Position numbers and translations under genes: made by a program
Shown here: one piece after another, positions 17,953-26,377 of the stretch
How the letters are laid out: each line of letters opens with the position of its first letter
Position numbering within the stretch: position 1 is the stretch's first letter
Notes under the pieces: model-generated
Seen by the model: only the letters and a program-made list of their open reading frames with translations
What the model was told of the DNA's origin: nothing
Database searches by the model: none
Assembly (NCBI GenBank): GCA_017535785.1
Contig: JAFXTN010000037.1
Coordinates: 396,738 to 460,737, forward strand
Origin: Butyrivibrio sp.
Lineage (GTDB): Bacteria > Bacillota > Clostridia > Lachnospirales > Lachnospiraceae
Length of the DNA: 64,000 nucleotides
Direction of reading: 5' to 3'

Positions 17953-18522
17953 ATGGATCCTGATAAAAAAACACTTCCAACTGACGACGAATTATATAAC
18001 GGATATTTAGGCGGAAACGCACAGGCGGGCGATGAGCTTATGCTTCGCTACGGTGATGCGCTTACGGCTTATCTTTTTTCATTTATAGGTGATCATCATG
18101 ATGCCGAGGATCTGATGCTCGATTCATTTGCATCTATACTTGTTCGTAAACCCAAGATCGGAGAGGGCTGCTTTAAGGCATATTTATTTAAGACCGCCAG
18201 ACATAAGGCGTGCCGCCTCTGGAGAAAAAAGCTTAAGCAAAACGAGTTCAGTCTTCCCGATGACATAATCTCGGAAGAAGTTTCCCCCGAGAGAAAGACA
18301 GTTATTGATGAAAATATCAGTGCACTTCACAAGTGCCTGAATCTCATACCTACGCAGTACAGAGAGGCGCTTTGGCTTAAATATGCTATGGATCTGAGCT
18401 ACGATCAGGCCGCGCAGATCATGGCCTGCAGTAGAAAGAAGATCGACAATCTTCTCATGAACGGGAAGAAGACACTTAGGAAAGAGCTTGAAAGAGAAGG
18501 AATAACACGCTATGAGATCTGA
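17953..18522 (+). CDS. RNA polymerase sigma factor, ECF-like (sigma-70 family)
   Basis: 189-residue sigma factor with regions 2 and 4 only. Region 2: AYLFSFIGDHHDAEDLMLDSFASILV. Region 4: CLNLIPTQYREALWLKYAMDLSYDQAAQIMACSRKKIDNLLMNGKKTL, with the HTH at about residues 148-172. The start is ATG at 17953; an in-frame TTG two codons earlier is possible, and neither has a strong ribosome binding site. The downstream genes encode small membrane proteins and a PrsW-type protease, so this sigma factor is probably held at the membrane and released by a signal. Its target promoters are unknown. Confidence 0.93.
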   Translation: MDPDKKTLPTDDELYNGYLGGNAQAGDELMLRYGDALTAYLFSFIGDHHDAEDLMLDSFASILVRKPKIGEGCFKAYLFKTARHKACRLWRKKLKQNEFSLPDDIISEEVSPERKTVIDENISALHKCLNLIPTQYREALWLKYAMDLSYDQAAQIMACSRKKIDNLLMNGKKTLRKELEREGITRYEI

Positions 18523-18826
18523 GGAAAGAGTACAGGAACTGCACCGCAAAATGGCTGTGCTTCAAAAAAAGAAAGCGCAAAAAGCGATCATGATACAGAC
18601 AGCAGTGGCTTTTGCTGCGTGCTTGGCTCTGGCGATAACATCGGCTGTTATGATAGCCCGTCTTCCGGCTGCTTATTCAGTGGGCGTGCCGGGCAGCATG
18701 ACGGGAAGTGTCTTTGCTGAGAACGGAGCTCTCGGATATATCATGGTTGCGATCATTTCATTGTGTCTTGGAATTGCATTTACACTTTTTTGCGTTCTTC
18801 TGAGAAAAAGAATGAAGGAAGAATGA
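18512..18826 (+). CDS. small membrane protein overlapping the sigma factor gene, candidate anti-sigma factor
   Basis: 104 residues. The cytoplasmic N-terminus is basic and helical (SEERVQELHRKMAVLQKKK), then two helices at about residues 30-50 and 72-95. The start lies inside the end of the sigma gene (11-base overlap), which indicates translational coupling and a shared purpose. It is related in sequence and layout to the protein at 20222. Anti-sigma function is inferred from position and topology only; no ZAS or RsiW motif (HxxxCxxC) is present. Confidence 0.7.
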   Translation: MRSEERVQELHRKMAVLQKKKAQKAIMIQTAVAFAACLALAITSAVMIARLPAAYSVGVPGSMTGSVFAENGALGYIMVAIISLCLGIAFTLFCVLLRKRMKEE

Positions 18827-18830
18827 GTCT

Positions 18831-19478
18831 ATGATCGATGTTATTGACACCGCCGTTCAGATAGTAGTACTTCTTATCTGTCTGGCGATCTCGATGTATT
18901 TCATAGTTAAGACCAAAGAAAAATCATGGGTGCTCATGCACCTGTATTATTTGAGCTATCTTCTTGGCAATCTGTATTGGCAGGCAGTTGCCTTTTATTA
19001 CGGGGCCACACCGGAGATTTCGGTCGTTTCAGACCTTAGCTGGTATGCTTCGTATATCTTTCTGTGCCTTTTCCTTTTTATGGAATGTGAAAAGCATCTG
19101 GGAAAAGATTTTAATTCCAAAGCTAAATGCACAGGGATAAAGCGCATTATCCCGTTTCTTCCGATCCCCTTCGTGTCGGGGATGGCTCTTTTGTATATGA
19201 AATACGGAAAGATTGTAAGTAACGTTATATATGCGATACTGATGGCAGTCCTTTTGTATAATGCGATCCGTAATATTCTTTGCTTCAATGACAGATATAT
19301 ACGTTACATCAGCTTCGTCGTAATACTTAATTGTTTAGCTGAGTATGGCTCATGGACGTTTTCTTTTTATTACTATGATATAAGTACCTGGGCCAATCCG
19401 TACTATTGGTTCAATGCGCTTATAGCGGTCATTTTCCTTATTTATTTGATAGTAAAAAAGAGGGAGGTGGCAAGATGA
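18831..19478 (+). CDS. seven-helix membrane protein of unknown function
   Basis: 215-residue, very hydrophobic protein that I do not recognise. About seven helices can be placed: residues 5-24, 33-52, 61-80, 98-115, 122-141, 152-172 and 185-205. The loops are short, and there is no clear catalytic motif. It lies 4 bases after the candidate anti-sigma gene and overlaps the PrsW gene by ATGA, so it belongs to the sigma operon. A sensor role is possible but only a guess. Confidence 0.65.
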   Translation: MIDVIDTAVQIVVLLICLAISMYFIVKTKEKSWVLMHLYYLSYLLGNLYWQAVAFYYGATPEISVVSDLSWYASYIFLCLFLFMECEKHLGKDFNSKAKCTGIKRIIPFLPIPFVSGMALLYMKYGKIVSNVIYAILMAVLLYNAIRNILCFNDRYIRYISFVVILNCLAEYGSWTFSFYYYDISTWANPYYWFNALIAVIFLIYLIVKKREVAR

Positions 19479-20104
19479 CATACATGGAAAACACGTTCAT
19501 CTGTCTGGCGGCGCCGCTCTTTTTGGCAATCCTTTGTCTTAAGGAAAGTTGGCGAAGGGCGCTTACATTTCTTCTTGCGGGCATGATATGTTGCCTTTTA
19601 TCGGCATATGTCAGCAGCTTTTTTGCTGCGGTCTTTAATGTCGACCATGCGACGGCATCTCACGCTGTGGCGCCGGCTGTTGAAGAATGTATCAAGTTTT
19701 TGCCGATCCTTTTTTACTTAGTCATATTTGAAGCGGGAAAAGAGGATTCGATAAACGGAGTGATCCTTGTATCCGTTGGCTTTGCGACATTTGAAAATGT
19801 ATGCTTTTTGACTTCGTACGGAACAAAAGATCTTTTGAGCATCATGCTGAGGGGCTTTGGAACCGGTGCGATGCATGTTCTTTGCGGTACGGCGATAGCG
19901 ATAGGTCTTTTCTCTCTTTGGGATAGGGCTTGGATCAGAGTGATGGGAACCGTTGCAGCTTTGTGCTTTACGATAACCTTCCATGCGATCTTCAATATCA
20001 TGGTCAGCACAAACGGTATCAGTCTTTGGATAGCAAGTGCGATCCCGATGGCGCTTATTATCATTGTTTTTGCGCTTTCTCAGAAAAATATCGGACTAAA
20101 ATGA
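19475..20104 (+). CDS. PrsW-family intramembrane glutamic protease
   Basis: 209-residue polytopic membrane protease-like protein. The PrsW signatures are visible: VEECIKFLP (Glu-Glu pair in a helix), VGFATFENVCFL, GAMHVLCGTAIAIGLF and FHAIFNI. PrsW in Bacillus cuts the anti-sigma factor RsiW in response to stress and so frees SigW. Here it is encoded in one operon with a sigma factor and small membrane proteins, so it probably cleaves one or both of those. Start 19475 lies 7 bases after GGAGG and overlaps the previous stop (ATGA). Confidence 0.85.
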   Translation: MTYMENTFICLAAPLFLAILCLKESWRRALTFLLAGMICCLLSAYVSSFFAAVFNVDHATASHAVAPAVEECIKFLPILFYLVIFEAGKEDSINGVILVSVGFATFENVCFLTSYGTKDLLSIMLRGFGTGAMHVLCGTAIAIGLFSLWDRAWIRVMGTVAALCFTITFHAIFNIMVSTNGISLWIASAIPMALIIIVFALSQKNIGLK

Positions 20105-20221
20105 TGGATCTGAATAAAAAAATAAATTTTTTTCAAAATCTCCTTAGGAGTTTTGCAATTATCTGACACTATATAAGTGAGAGGGATAATTGTACGCTTT
20201 AAAAGGAGGTTTTTTATTTTG

Positions 20222-20536
20222 ATGACAGGGGAAGAGAGAGTTGCGGAACTTCATAGGAGGATGAAAGGACTTAGGCGAAAGAGAGAAAGCAGGTTGATGA
20301 ATGCCATGGGCGTGGTCAGCACTGCGTTATTTGCATGTCTTTTTGTCATGATCCAGAATCTGGGAGTCGGACAATACGGAACAACTTATAATCTATACAG
20401 CGGTTCAAGTCTTCTTTATGAAGACGCGGGGGGATATGTGCTCACAGCGATCGTTGCTTTTGTAGTGGGAACGATCGTAACGGTGTTGTGCGTTCGAAAG
20501 CACAATAAGGACAAAGAAAATGAGGAAGAAAAGTAA
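20222..20536 (+). CDS. small membrane protein, paralogue of the candidate anti-sigma factor
   Basis: 104 residues, with the same plan as the protein at 18512: N-terminal TGEERVAELHRRMKGLRRKRE, then helices at about residues 28-48 and 72-94, and a charged tail. The shared EERVxELHRxM opening points to a duplication. AAAAGGAGG lies 12 bases before the ATG, and a TTG directly in front (20219) would be better spaced and may be the real start. It is separated from the PrsW gene by 117 bases that include a short inverted repeat (CTCC/GGAG with A/T flanks at 20135-20154). Confidence 0.65.
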   Translation: MTGEERVAELHRRMKGLRRKRESRLMNAMGVVSTALFACLFVMIQNLGVGQYGTTYNLYSGSSLLYEDAGGYVLTAIVAFVVGTIVTVLCVRKHNKDKENEEEK

Positions 20537-20609
20537 CTGTAGCCATATAAAGTATTTGCTCCGATCATCCGATATATCTTTTGAAGAGTGGCGTAAGCCC
20601 CTTCTGTCT

Positions 20610-20629
20610 ACATCATTTTGATGTTTTTT
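20610..20629 (+). terminator. weak terminator candidate
   Basis: Six-base stem ACATCA / TGATGT around TTT, running into TTTTTT, about 75 bases after the sigma operon. Confidence 0.4.
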
Positions 20630-20801
20630 AATCCGAAACCACAATATTTATGGCAAAATAAATCATTTTGCTGGTTATTCTTGATTATTTTTGTTATAGT
20701 GAATATATCAAGAGTTATTTTTTATCGATATTCCAATCATTTATTTATGTGGTCAATCGGTTGTGCGCGGATATATCGGTATTTTGAGGAGAAGAAGTGA
20801 T

Positions 20802-21497
20802 ATGGTGATTGCGAAAAGAGAGCAGGCAGTCATTGATCAGTCAGAGAACAAGATTATTGAACTAATCTATCAGGAAATCTATGATCATAAAGCAAATATC
20901 TACAAGTGGTTTAAACGCTGCTTTGACATTATTGCGTCGGGAGTAGCGCTTATATTGCTTTCACCGATTTTTGTCATTACCGCATTGGCTATACTTATGG
21001 AAGACGGAGGCCCTATATTCTTTACCCAGCTTCGTGCCGGCAAGAATATGAAGCCGTTTAAGATATACAAATTCCGCAGCATGTACAGAAATGCTGAGGC
21101 GCAGTTCCAGCGCATGCAGGAGCGCAACGAGCAGACCGGACATGCATTTAAGATAAAAGACGACCCGAGAGTGACCAACGTCGGACGTTTTATCCGTAAA
21201 TATTCAATTGACGAGCTTCCGCAGCTTATCAACATCATCAAGGGCGATATGAGTATCGTTGGTCCCAGACCCATCCTTGTTGATCAGATGGAAGCCTGCA
21301 ATGCTTACGAGAAGCAGAGACTCGTTGTAAAGCCCGGTCTTACCTGCTATTGGCAGGTTGGCGGAAGAGCCAACATCAAATGGGATGAGTGGGTTGAGCT
21401 TGATCTTAAATACATCAAGGATATGGGAGTTGTGACGGATATTAAACTCATTCTAAAGACAATCCCTGTAGTTTTCGAGTCTGAAGGCGCATATTAA
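20802..21497 (+). CDS. undecaprenyl-phosphate sugar-phosphate transferase (bacterial sugar transferase family)
   Basis: 231-residue initiating glycosyltransferase that would load the first sugar phosphate onto undecaprenyl phosphate for exopolysaccharide or glycan synthesis. One membrane segment (about residues 40-62, CFDIIASGVALILLSPIFV) is followed by the catalytic domain: PIFFTQLRAGKNMKPFKIYKFRSM, DDPRVTNVGRFIRKYSIDELPQL, GDMSIVGPRP and KPGLTCYWQVGGR. Start 20802 follows GAGGAG by 10 bases. No glycosyltransferase cluster is attached, so it stands alone. Confidence 0.92.
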   Translation: MVIAKREQAVIDQSENKIIELIYQEIYDHKANIYKWFKRCFDIIASGVALILLSPIFVITALAILMEDGGPIFFTQLRAGKNMKPFKIYKFRSMYRNAEAQFQRMQERNEQTGHAFKIKDDPRVTNVGRFIRKYSIDELPQLINIIKGDMSIVGPRPILVDQMEACNAYEKQRLVVKPGLTCYWQVGGRANIKWDEWVELDLKYIKDMGVVTDIKLILKTIPVVFESEGAY

Positions 21498-21547
21498 TCT
21501 TGATTTTAATAATACTCAGATAATATAATAGTAAAAGTCGATAATAA

Positions 21548-21575
21548 CCCGGCAATTCATGTTGCCGGGATTTTT
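21548..21575 (+). terminator. terminator after the sugar transferase gene
   Basis: CCCGGCAA / TTGCCGGG stem with a 6-base loop, then ATTTTT. Confidence 0.85.
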
Positions 21576-21592
21576 GTACGGAGAATCAGGTT

Positions 21593-23032
21593 ATGACATC
21601 ATTTGAGACATCAAACAGAAAAGAAGCGATCAAATACAGATTATCACTCAAGGAGTGTCTTATAGGGGAACCCGGCTTTTATAGCAAGGTTGCTATGGTT
21701 GCCATTCCCATGATAGTTCAGAATACACTTTCAAATATCGTAGGACTTTTGGATAATGTCATGGTCGGACAGGTGGGTACCATACCCATGTCTGCGGTCG
21801 CGATCGTCAATCAGATACTCTTTATATTTTACCTGTGCATATGGGGCTCACTTGCGGGAGCCGGGATATTCAGTACGCAGTTTTTCGGAAAAGGAGATAT
21901 GGATGGAGTCAGATACTCTATCAGATACAAGCTCTTAACTGCTGCTGTGATATGTACAGTGGCAGTTATTTTTTTGTTTAATACATCAAACTATCTTGTG
22001 TCACTGTATATAGCTGAAGGAACGGAGGCTGCCGTAAGAACGCAGACTCTCAGCTTCGGAGTATCTTACTTAAATATCATGCTCATAGGACTTATACCTT
22101 TTAGCTTTACACAGGCGTACGCAAGCGCGATGAGAGAGTCGGGAAAGACTACGCTTCCTATGATCGCAAGTATGATAGCTATGGGAGTTAATTTTATTTT
22201 TAATCTGCTCCTTATCTTTGGTCTTTTGGGATTCCCGAAAATGGGAGTTCTTGGTGCCGCAGTAGCAACAGTCATATCCAGATTTGTGGAGTTTTTCATA
22301 GTTGTTTACGGAGCGCATAAGCCAAACGGACAATACGGCTTTTTCAAAGGACTTTACAGCGGATTTCGTATTCCAAAGGAGCTGATCTGGCCTATAATGT
22401 CGAGATCGCTTCCTCTTTTGTGCAACGAGTTTTTGTGGAGCCTTGCTCAGGCTGCGCTTCTTAGGGCATATTCATTGAGAGGCATTTCGATAATCGCAGC
22501 GATGAACATAAGCGGAACACTGGCTCAGATATTTAACGAGGTCTTTTTATCGATCGGAAACTCTACCGGTATCATCGTCGGACAGGAGCTTGGTGCGGGA
22601 AGGCTTGTTTCCGCAAGACGTACGGCATTTAGAATGGCATTTCTCAGCTTTTTAAGTACACTTGTAATGGGTGGACTGCTTGCGCTTGTTGCACCGTTCA
22701 TACCGCAGTTTTACAGCGTAGAACCCGAGATAAAGTACATGGCAACGAGATGTATCTTGGTAGTTGCGCTGTGCATGCCCATCCATTCATATGCAAACGT
22801 ATCGTATTTCACGCTCAGATCGGGCGGAAAGACAGCGATCACCGTTGCTTTTGACAGTTGCTTTGCCTGGGCTGTATCTGTGCCCGCGGCTTTTATCATA
22901 AGCAAATACACGACAATACCTGTTGTGACGGTATTCCTCATTGTTTCGCTGATCGAGTTCGGAAAGTGCATTATAGGTTTCATACTTGTAAAGAGCGGCG
23001 TATGGGTAAGAAATATCGTAGGACAAGCGTAA
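21593..23032 (+). CDS. MATE family efflux transporter
   Basis: 479-residue, twelve-helix cation-coupled multidrug exporter. Two homologous halves are visible; the first opens KVAMVAIPMIVQNTLSNIVGLLDNVMVGQVG and contains GAGIFSTQFFGKGD. The second opens with SRSLPLLCNEFLWSLAQAALL and has GNSTGIIVGQELGAGRL. The substrate is unknown. It lies 40 bases upstream of the radical SAM gene with no terminator between, so the two are likely co-transcribed. A second MATE gene of similar type is at 55702. Confidence 0.94.
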   Translation: MTSFETSNRKEAIKYRLSLKECLIGEPGFYSKVAMVAIPMIVQNTLSNIVGLLDNVMVGQVGTIPMSAVAIVNQILFIFYLCIWGSLAGAGIFSTQFFGKGDMDGVRYSIRYKLLTAAVICTVAVIFLFNTSNYLVSLYIAEGTEAAVRTQTLSFGVSYLNIMLIGLIPFSFTQAYASAMRESGKTTLPMIASMIAMGVNFIFNLLLIFGLLGFPKMGVLGAAVATVISRFVEFFIVVYGAHKPNGQYGFFKGLYSGFRIPKELIWPIMSRSLPLLCNEFLWSLAQAALLRAYSLRGISIIAAMNISGTLAQIFNEVFLSIGNSTGIIVGQELGAGRLVSARRTAFRMAFLSFLSTLVMGGLLALVAPFIPQFYSVEPEIKYMATRCILVVALCMPIHSYANVSYFTLRSGGKTAITVAFDSCFAWAVSVPAAFIISKYTTIPVVTVFLIVSLIEFGKCIIGFILVKSGVWVRNIVGQA

Positions 23033-23072
23033 AGAGCGTATGGCGCCGTGACAGTCATATCACAGGAAAAAG

Positions 23073-23996
23073 ATGGCAAGAAAACTTTCAACATACCTAA
23101 AAGAACTATACGGTGAAAAGATATACAGACTATCTCTGCAGTCTGGGTGCACCTGCCCCAACAGAGATGGTTCTATCGTGATGCCTGACGGAAGCAGGCT
23201 TACTGGCGGATGCACTTTTTGCTCTGAAGGCGGAAGCGGCGAATTTGCTGCGGAAGTTGCACCTATCGAGGATCAGATAGAGGAAGCCAAGAAGCGCATC
23301 AAAGCTAAGACGGATGCTAAGAGCTTTATCGCTTATTTTCAGTCGTATACAAACACCTACGGAGATATAAACAGGTTAAAAGAGCTGTATACTAAGGCAG
23401 CTTTGAGAGATGATATCAAGATCCTTTCGATAGGGACAAGACCTGATTGCGTTGGCCCCGAAGTGATCGGGATGCTCAAGGAGCTTAAGAAGATAAAGCC
23501 TGTTTGGATAGAGCTGGGACTTCAGACTATACATGAAAAGACCGCGCTTGAGATCCACAGAGGTTATACTCTCGATGTGTTTGAGGATGCATATAAAAGG
23601 CTTAAGGACGCGGGGATAGAGGTTATCGTTCATGTCATCATGGGCCTTCCCGGGGAGAGCAAAGAGGATATGCTTGAGACTATAAAATATCTGTCAGCGC
23701 TCGATCCTGTCCTTGATGGCATTAAGATACAGAATCTTCAGCTTTTAAAAGGGACACAGATGTATGAAGATTACAAAAATACCCGATTAGATGACAAAAA
23801 TAAGTATGCGTTCATGTCCATGGAGGAGTATACTGATTTTGTATATGCTTGTTTAGCTCTTTTGCCCAAAGAGACGGTAGTACATCGTATGACGGGCGAC
23901 GGACCCAGGAGCTTACTGGTTGAACCCAAGTGGTCTACGGACAAAAAACGAGTTTTAAATATGCTTACTAAGAAGTGTGACGGTTTGCTGTTGTGA
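23073..23996 (+). CDS. TIGR01212-family radical SAM protein (YhcC-like)
   Basis: 307-residue radical SAM protein. The N-terminal cluster region is CTCPNRDGS followed by GGCTFCSEGGSGEF; the Cys spacing CxCx...CxxC differs from the plain CxxxCxxC and is typical of the YhcC/Elp3-like group. IGTRPDCVGPEVI, ELGLQTIHEKTALEIHRGYT and VIVHVIMGLPGESKEDM are conserved family blocks. The substrate of the family is not established. The start is 3-4 bases after GGAAA. It may be co-transcribed with the MATE gene. Confidence 0.92.
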   Translation: MARKLSTYLKELYGEKIYRLSLQSGCTCPNRDGSIVMPDGSRLTGGCTFCSEGGSGEFAAEVAPIEDQIEEAKKRIKAKTDAKSFIAYFQSYTNTYGDINRLKELYTKAALRDDIKILSIGTRPDCVGPEVIGMLKELKKIKPVWIELGLQTIHEKTALEIHRGYTLDVFEDAYKRLKDAGIEVIVHVIMGLPGESKEDMLETIKYLSALDPVLDGIKIQNLQLLKGTQMYEDYKNTRLDDKNKYAFMSMEEYTDFVYACLALLPKETVVHRMTGDGPRSLLVEPKWSTDKKRVLNMLTKKCDGLLL

Positions 23997-24060
23997 AAAC
24001 ACGAGTCGGACAGACATAGAGAAATACTCCGGCCCCATTAACAGAAAGTGAGGACAGAGG

Positions 24061-24927
24061 ATGAAAAAGACAGTTTTAGCGGCGACTTTAGTTCTTTTGA
24101 TGAGCCTTGGTGCATGTGCGTTTGAGGCTCCCGGCAAGGAAGTTAATTACAAATATGAAGTTGATGAGAATTTCAAGATAGATCCGGGAGTTCTTTCTTT
24201 TACAGCGCTCAAGGCATCTGCGGAAGATGCATTTGTGCTGGAGACCGAGAATCATACTTTTGTAATGGATACCGGTACAAACAAAAAAGGCAAGAAAGTA
24301 GTGGAACTGCTTAAGTCTCACGGTGTTGAGAAGATAGATGCCGTTTTTATCTCACATTACGACAAGGACCATGTCGGCGGTGCTGACAGAGTCATTGACA
24401 ACTTTGATATCGGTGCGGTTTATACCACATACAGATCAAAGGCGACCGATGAGATGACGGAATATTATGCCGCATTAAAAAGAAAAGGCATGAATGAGAC
24501 CGTTGTTACGGAAGAGACTACGTTTGAAGCGGATGGAATGACATTTACAATTTATCCTGCTCTTTCCAAAACCTATGCTGAAGATATCAGCAACAACTCA
24601 TCACTAGCGGTAAAGGTCACGAATGGAAATAAATCCATTCTATTTACGGGTGATGCGCTTGAAGAGCGAATAGATGAGCTTGTTAAGACAGACGGGCTTG
24701 AGTGCGATATCCTGAAGGTACCGCATCACGGCAGATATAAAGCCAATATCAAGCAGCTTGTCGATCATGTTAAGCCCGAGTATGCGGTGATCACTTCAAG
24801 TAAAGGCGATCCGGCCGCTCCGGAAGTAGTTGATGCGCTTGAGCAGGCAGGTGCCAAGATATATTACACAAGAGATGATCCGATCACGTTCACGATAACG
24901 GCGGACAACATAGAAGTTTCGCGATAA
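24061..24927 (+). CDS. surface lipoprotein with ComEC-type metallo-beta-lactamase domain
   Basis: 288 residues. The signal peptide MKKTVLAATLVLLMSLGAC ends in a lipobox, so the protein should be anchored outside the cell. The MBL domain holds FISHYDKDHVGGADR (HxDxDH metal motif), ILFTGDALEER and VPHHGRYKAN, matching the C-terminal hydrolase domain of ComEC and related secreted nucleases. Activity on extracellular DNA or another phosphodiester is plausible but unproven. The gene follows the radical SAM gene by 64 bases and ends in a strong terminator. Confidence 0.88.
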   Translation: MKKTVLAATLVLLMSLGACAFEAPGKEVNYKYEVDENFKIDPGVLSFTALKASAEDAFVLETENHTFVMDTGTNKKGKKVVELLKSHGVEKIDAVFISHYDKDHVGGADRVIDNFDIGAVYTTYRSKATDEMTEYYAALKRKGMNETVVTEETTFEADGMTFTIYPALSKTYAEDISNNSSLAVKVTNGNKSILFTGDALEERIDELVKTDGLECDILKVPHHGRYKANIKQLVDHVKPEYAVITSSKGDPAAPEVVDALEQAGAKIYYTRDDPITFTITADNIEVSR

Positions 24928-24943
24928 ATAAGGCGTTTTTTAC

Positions 24944-24985
24944 AAAGCATGTCAGTATGTATTTACATAACTGACATGCTTTTTC
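24944..24985 (+). terminator. terminator after the MBL lipoprotein gene
   Basis: AAAGCATGTCAGT / ACTGACATGCTTT stem with a second inner ATGT/ACAT pairing, followed by TTTTTC. Confidence 0.85.
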
Positions 24986-25039
24986 TTTGGAAGGATTTTA
25001 CTTCCATTTTTATCTTAAAAATAGTAGAATTATAGCGTT

Positions 25040-26377
25040 ATGGATTTGTTTGAATATATGCGTGAAAACAATATGGAAAAAGAGTCTCCGCTTGCCGCAA
25101 GAATGCGCCCCAGAACCCTTGACGAAGTCGTGGGACAGCAGCACATTATTGCTAAAGACAAGCTTCTTTATCGAGCTATTTCTGCAGATAAACTTAGTTC
25201 CATAATTCTTTACGGTCCTCCCGGAACGGGAAAGACCACTCTCGCCAAGGTCATAGCCAATACGACCAAGGCGGAATTCACCCAGATAAATGCCACCATA
25301 GCCGGCAAGAAAGACATGGAAGAGGTGGTAAAAAAGGCCAAGGACAACCTTGGTATGTATGGTAAGAAGACCATACTGTTCATAGACGAGATACACAGAT
25401 TCAACAAGGGACAGCAGGATTATCTACTACCCTTTGTTGAGGACGGAACTGTGATACTTATAGGAGCAACCACCGAGAACCCCTATTTTGAGGTGAACGG
25501 GGCTCTTATATCTAGATCGGTTATCTTTGAGCTCAAGCCCCTTACGGCAGATGACATCAAGACACTCCTTAACAGGGCTGTTACTGATTCAGAGCGCGGA
25601 ATGGGCAGCTACAAAGCGGTTCTTGAGCCCGACGCCGCAGACTTTTTGGCAGATCTTGCAGACGGAGATGCAAGACATGCATTAAATGCCATAGAGCTGG
25701 GTATCATGACCACCGAGCGAAGCGAGGACGGTCTTATACATATAACCAAGGAAGTTGCAGAGGAGTGCATACAGAAGAAGGTCGCCAGATACGATAAGGA
25801 CGGTGACAATCACTACGACACGATATCTGCTTTTATCAAGAGCATGAGAGGCTCCGATCCGGATGCTGCCGTTTATTACCTGGCACGCATGCTTAACGCC
25901 GGAGAGGATCCCAAGTTTATCGTAAGGCGTATGATGGTCTGTGCTTCCGAGGACGTTGGAAATGCAGATCCGCAGGCACTTCAGGTTGCTGTCGCAGCTT
26001 CACTTGCAGTCGAGAGGCTCGGAATGCCTGAAGCACGAATCACACTTGCGCAGGCAGCAAGCTATATCGCAACGGCGCCTAAGAGTAACGCCGCGATCAT
26101 GGCAATAGATGACGCCATGAGGGCGGTCAGGGATACCGGTAACCTTCCGATACCACCGCATCTTCAGGATGCGCATTACAAGTCCGCAGCCAAGCTGGGA
26201 CATGGGATTGGTTACAAATATGCCCACGATTATCCTAACAACTATGTCGAACAGCAATATCTTCCCTACGAGCTTAACGGCAAGGAATTCTACAGTCCTT
26301 CAGGGAACGGATATGAGAACAAGATAAAAGAACATATGAAAAAAATTAAAGGACAAGGGAAAAAGACAGATCCATGA
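25040..26377 (+). CDS. rarA: replication-associated recombination protein A (MgsA/RarA AAA+ ATPase)
   Basis: 445-residue AAA+ ATPase that acts at stalled replication forks. Walker A is GPPGTGKTTLAKVIA (about residues 57-71), Walker B LFIDEIHRF, sensor 1 GATTENP; the C-terminal tetramerisation domain contains DYPNNYVEQQYLP. The N-terminus MDLFEYMRENNMEKESPLAARMRP is typical of clostridial RarA and supports the start at 25040, although no ribosome binding site precedes it and a TAGAAT box lies only 9 bases upstream. It overlaps the next gene by ATGA. Confidence 0.96.
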   Translation: MDLFEYMRENNMEKESPLAARMRPRTLDEVVGQQHIIAKDKLLYRAISADKLSSIILYGPPGTGKTTLAKVIANTTKAEFTQINATIAGKKDMEEVVKKAKDNLGMYGKKTILFIDEIHRFNKGQQDYLLPFVEDGTVILIGATTENPYFEVNGALISRSVIFELKPLTADDIKTLLNRAVTDSERGMGSYKAVLEPDAADFLADLADGDARHALNAIELGIMTTERSEDGLIHITKEVAEECIQKKVARYDKDGDNHYDTISAFIKSMRGSDPDAAVYYLARMLNAGEDPKFIVRRMMVCASEDVGNADPQALQVAVAASLAVERLGMPEARITLAQAASYIATAPKSNAAIMAIDDAMRAVRDTGNLPIPPHLQDAHYKSAAKLGHGIGYKYAHDYPNNYVEQQYLPYELNGKEFYSPSGNGYENKIKEHMKKIKGQGKKTDP

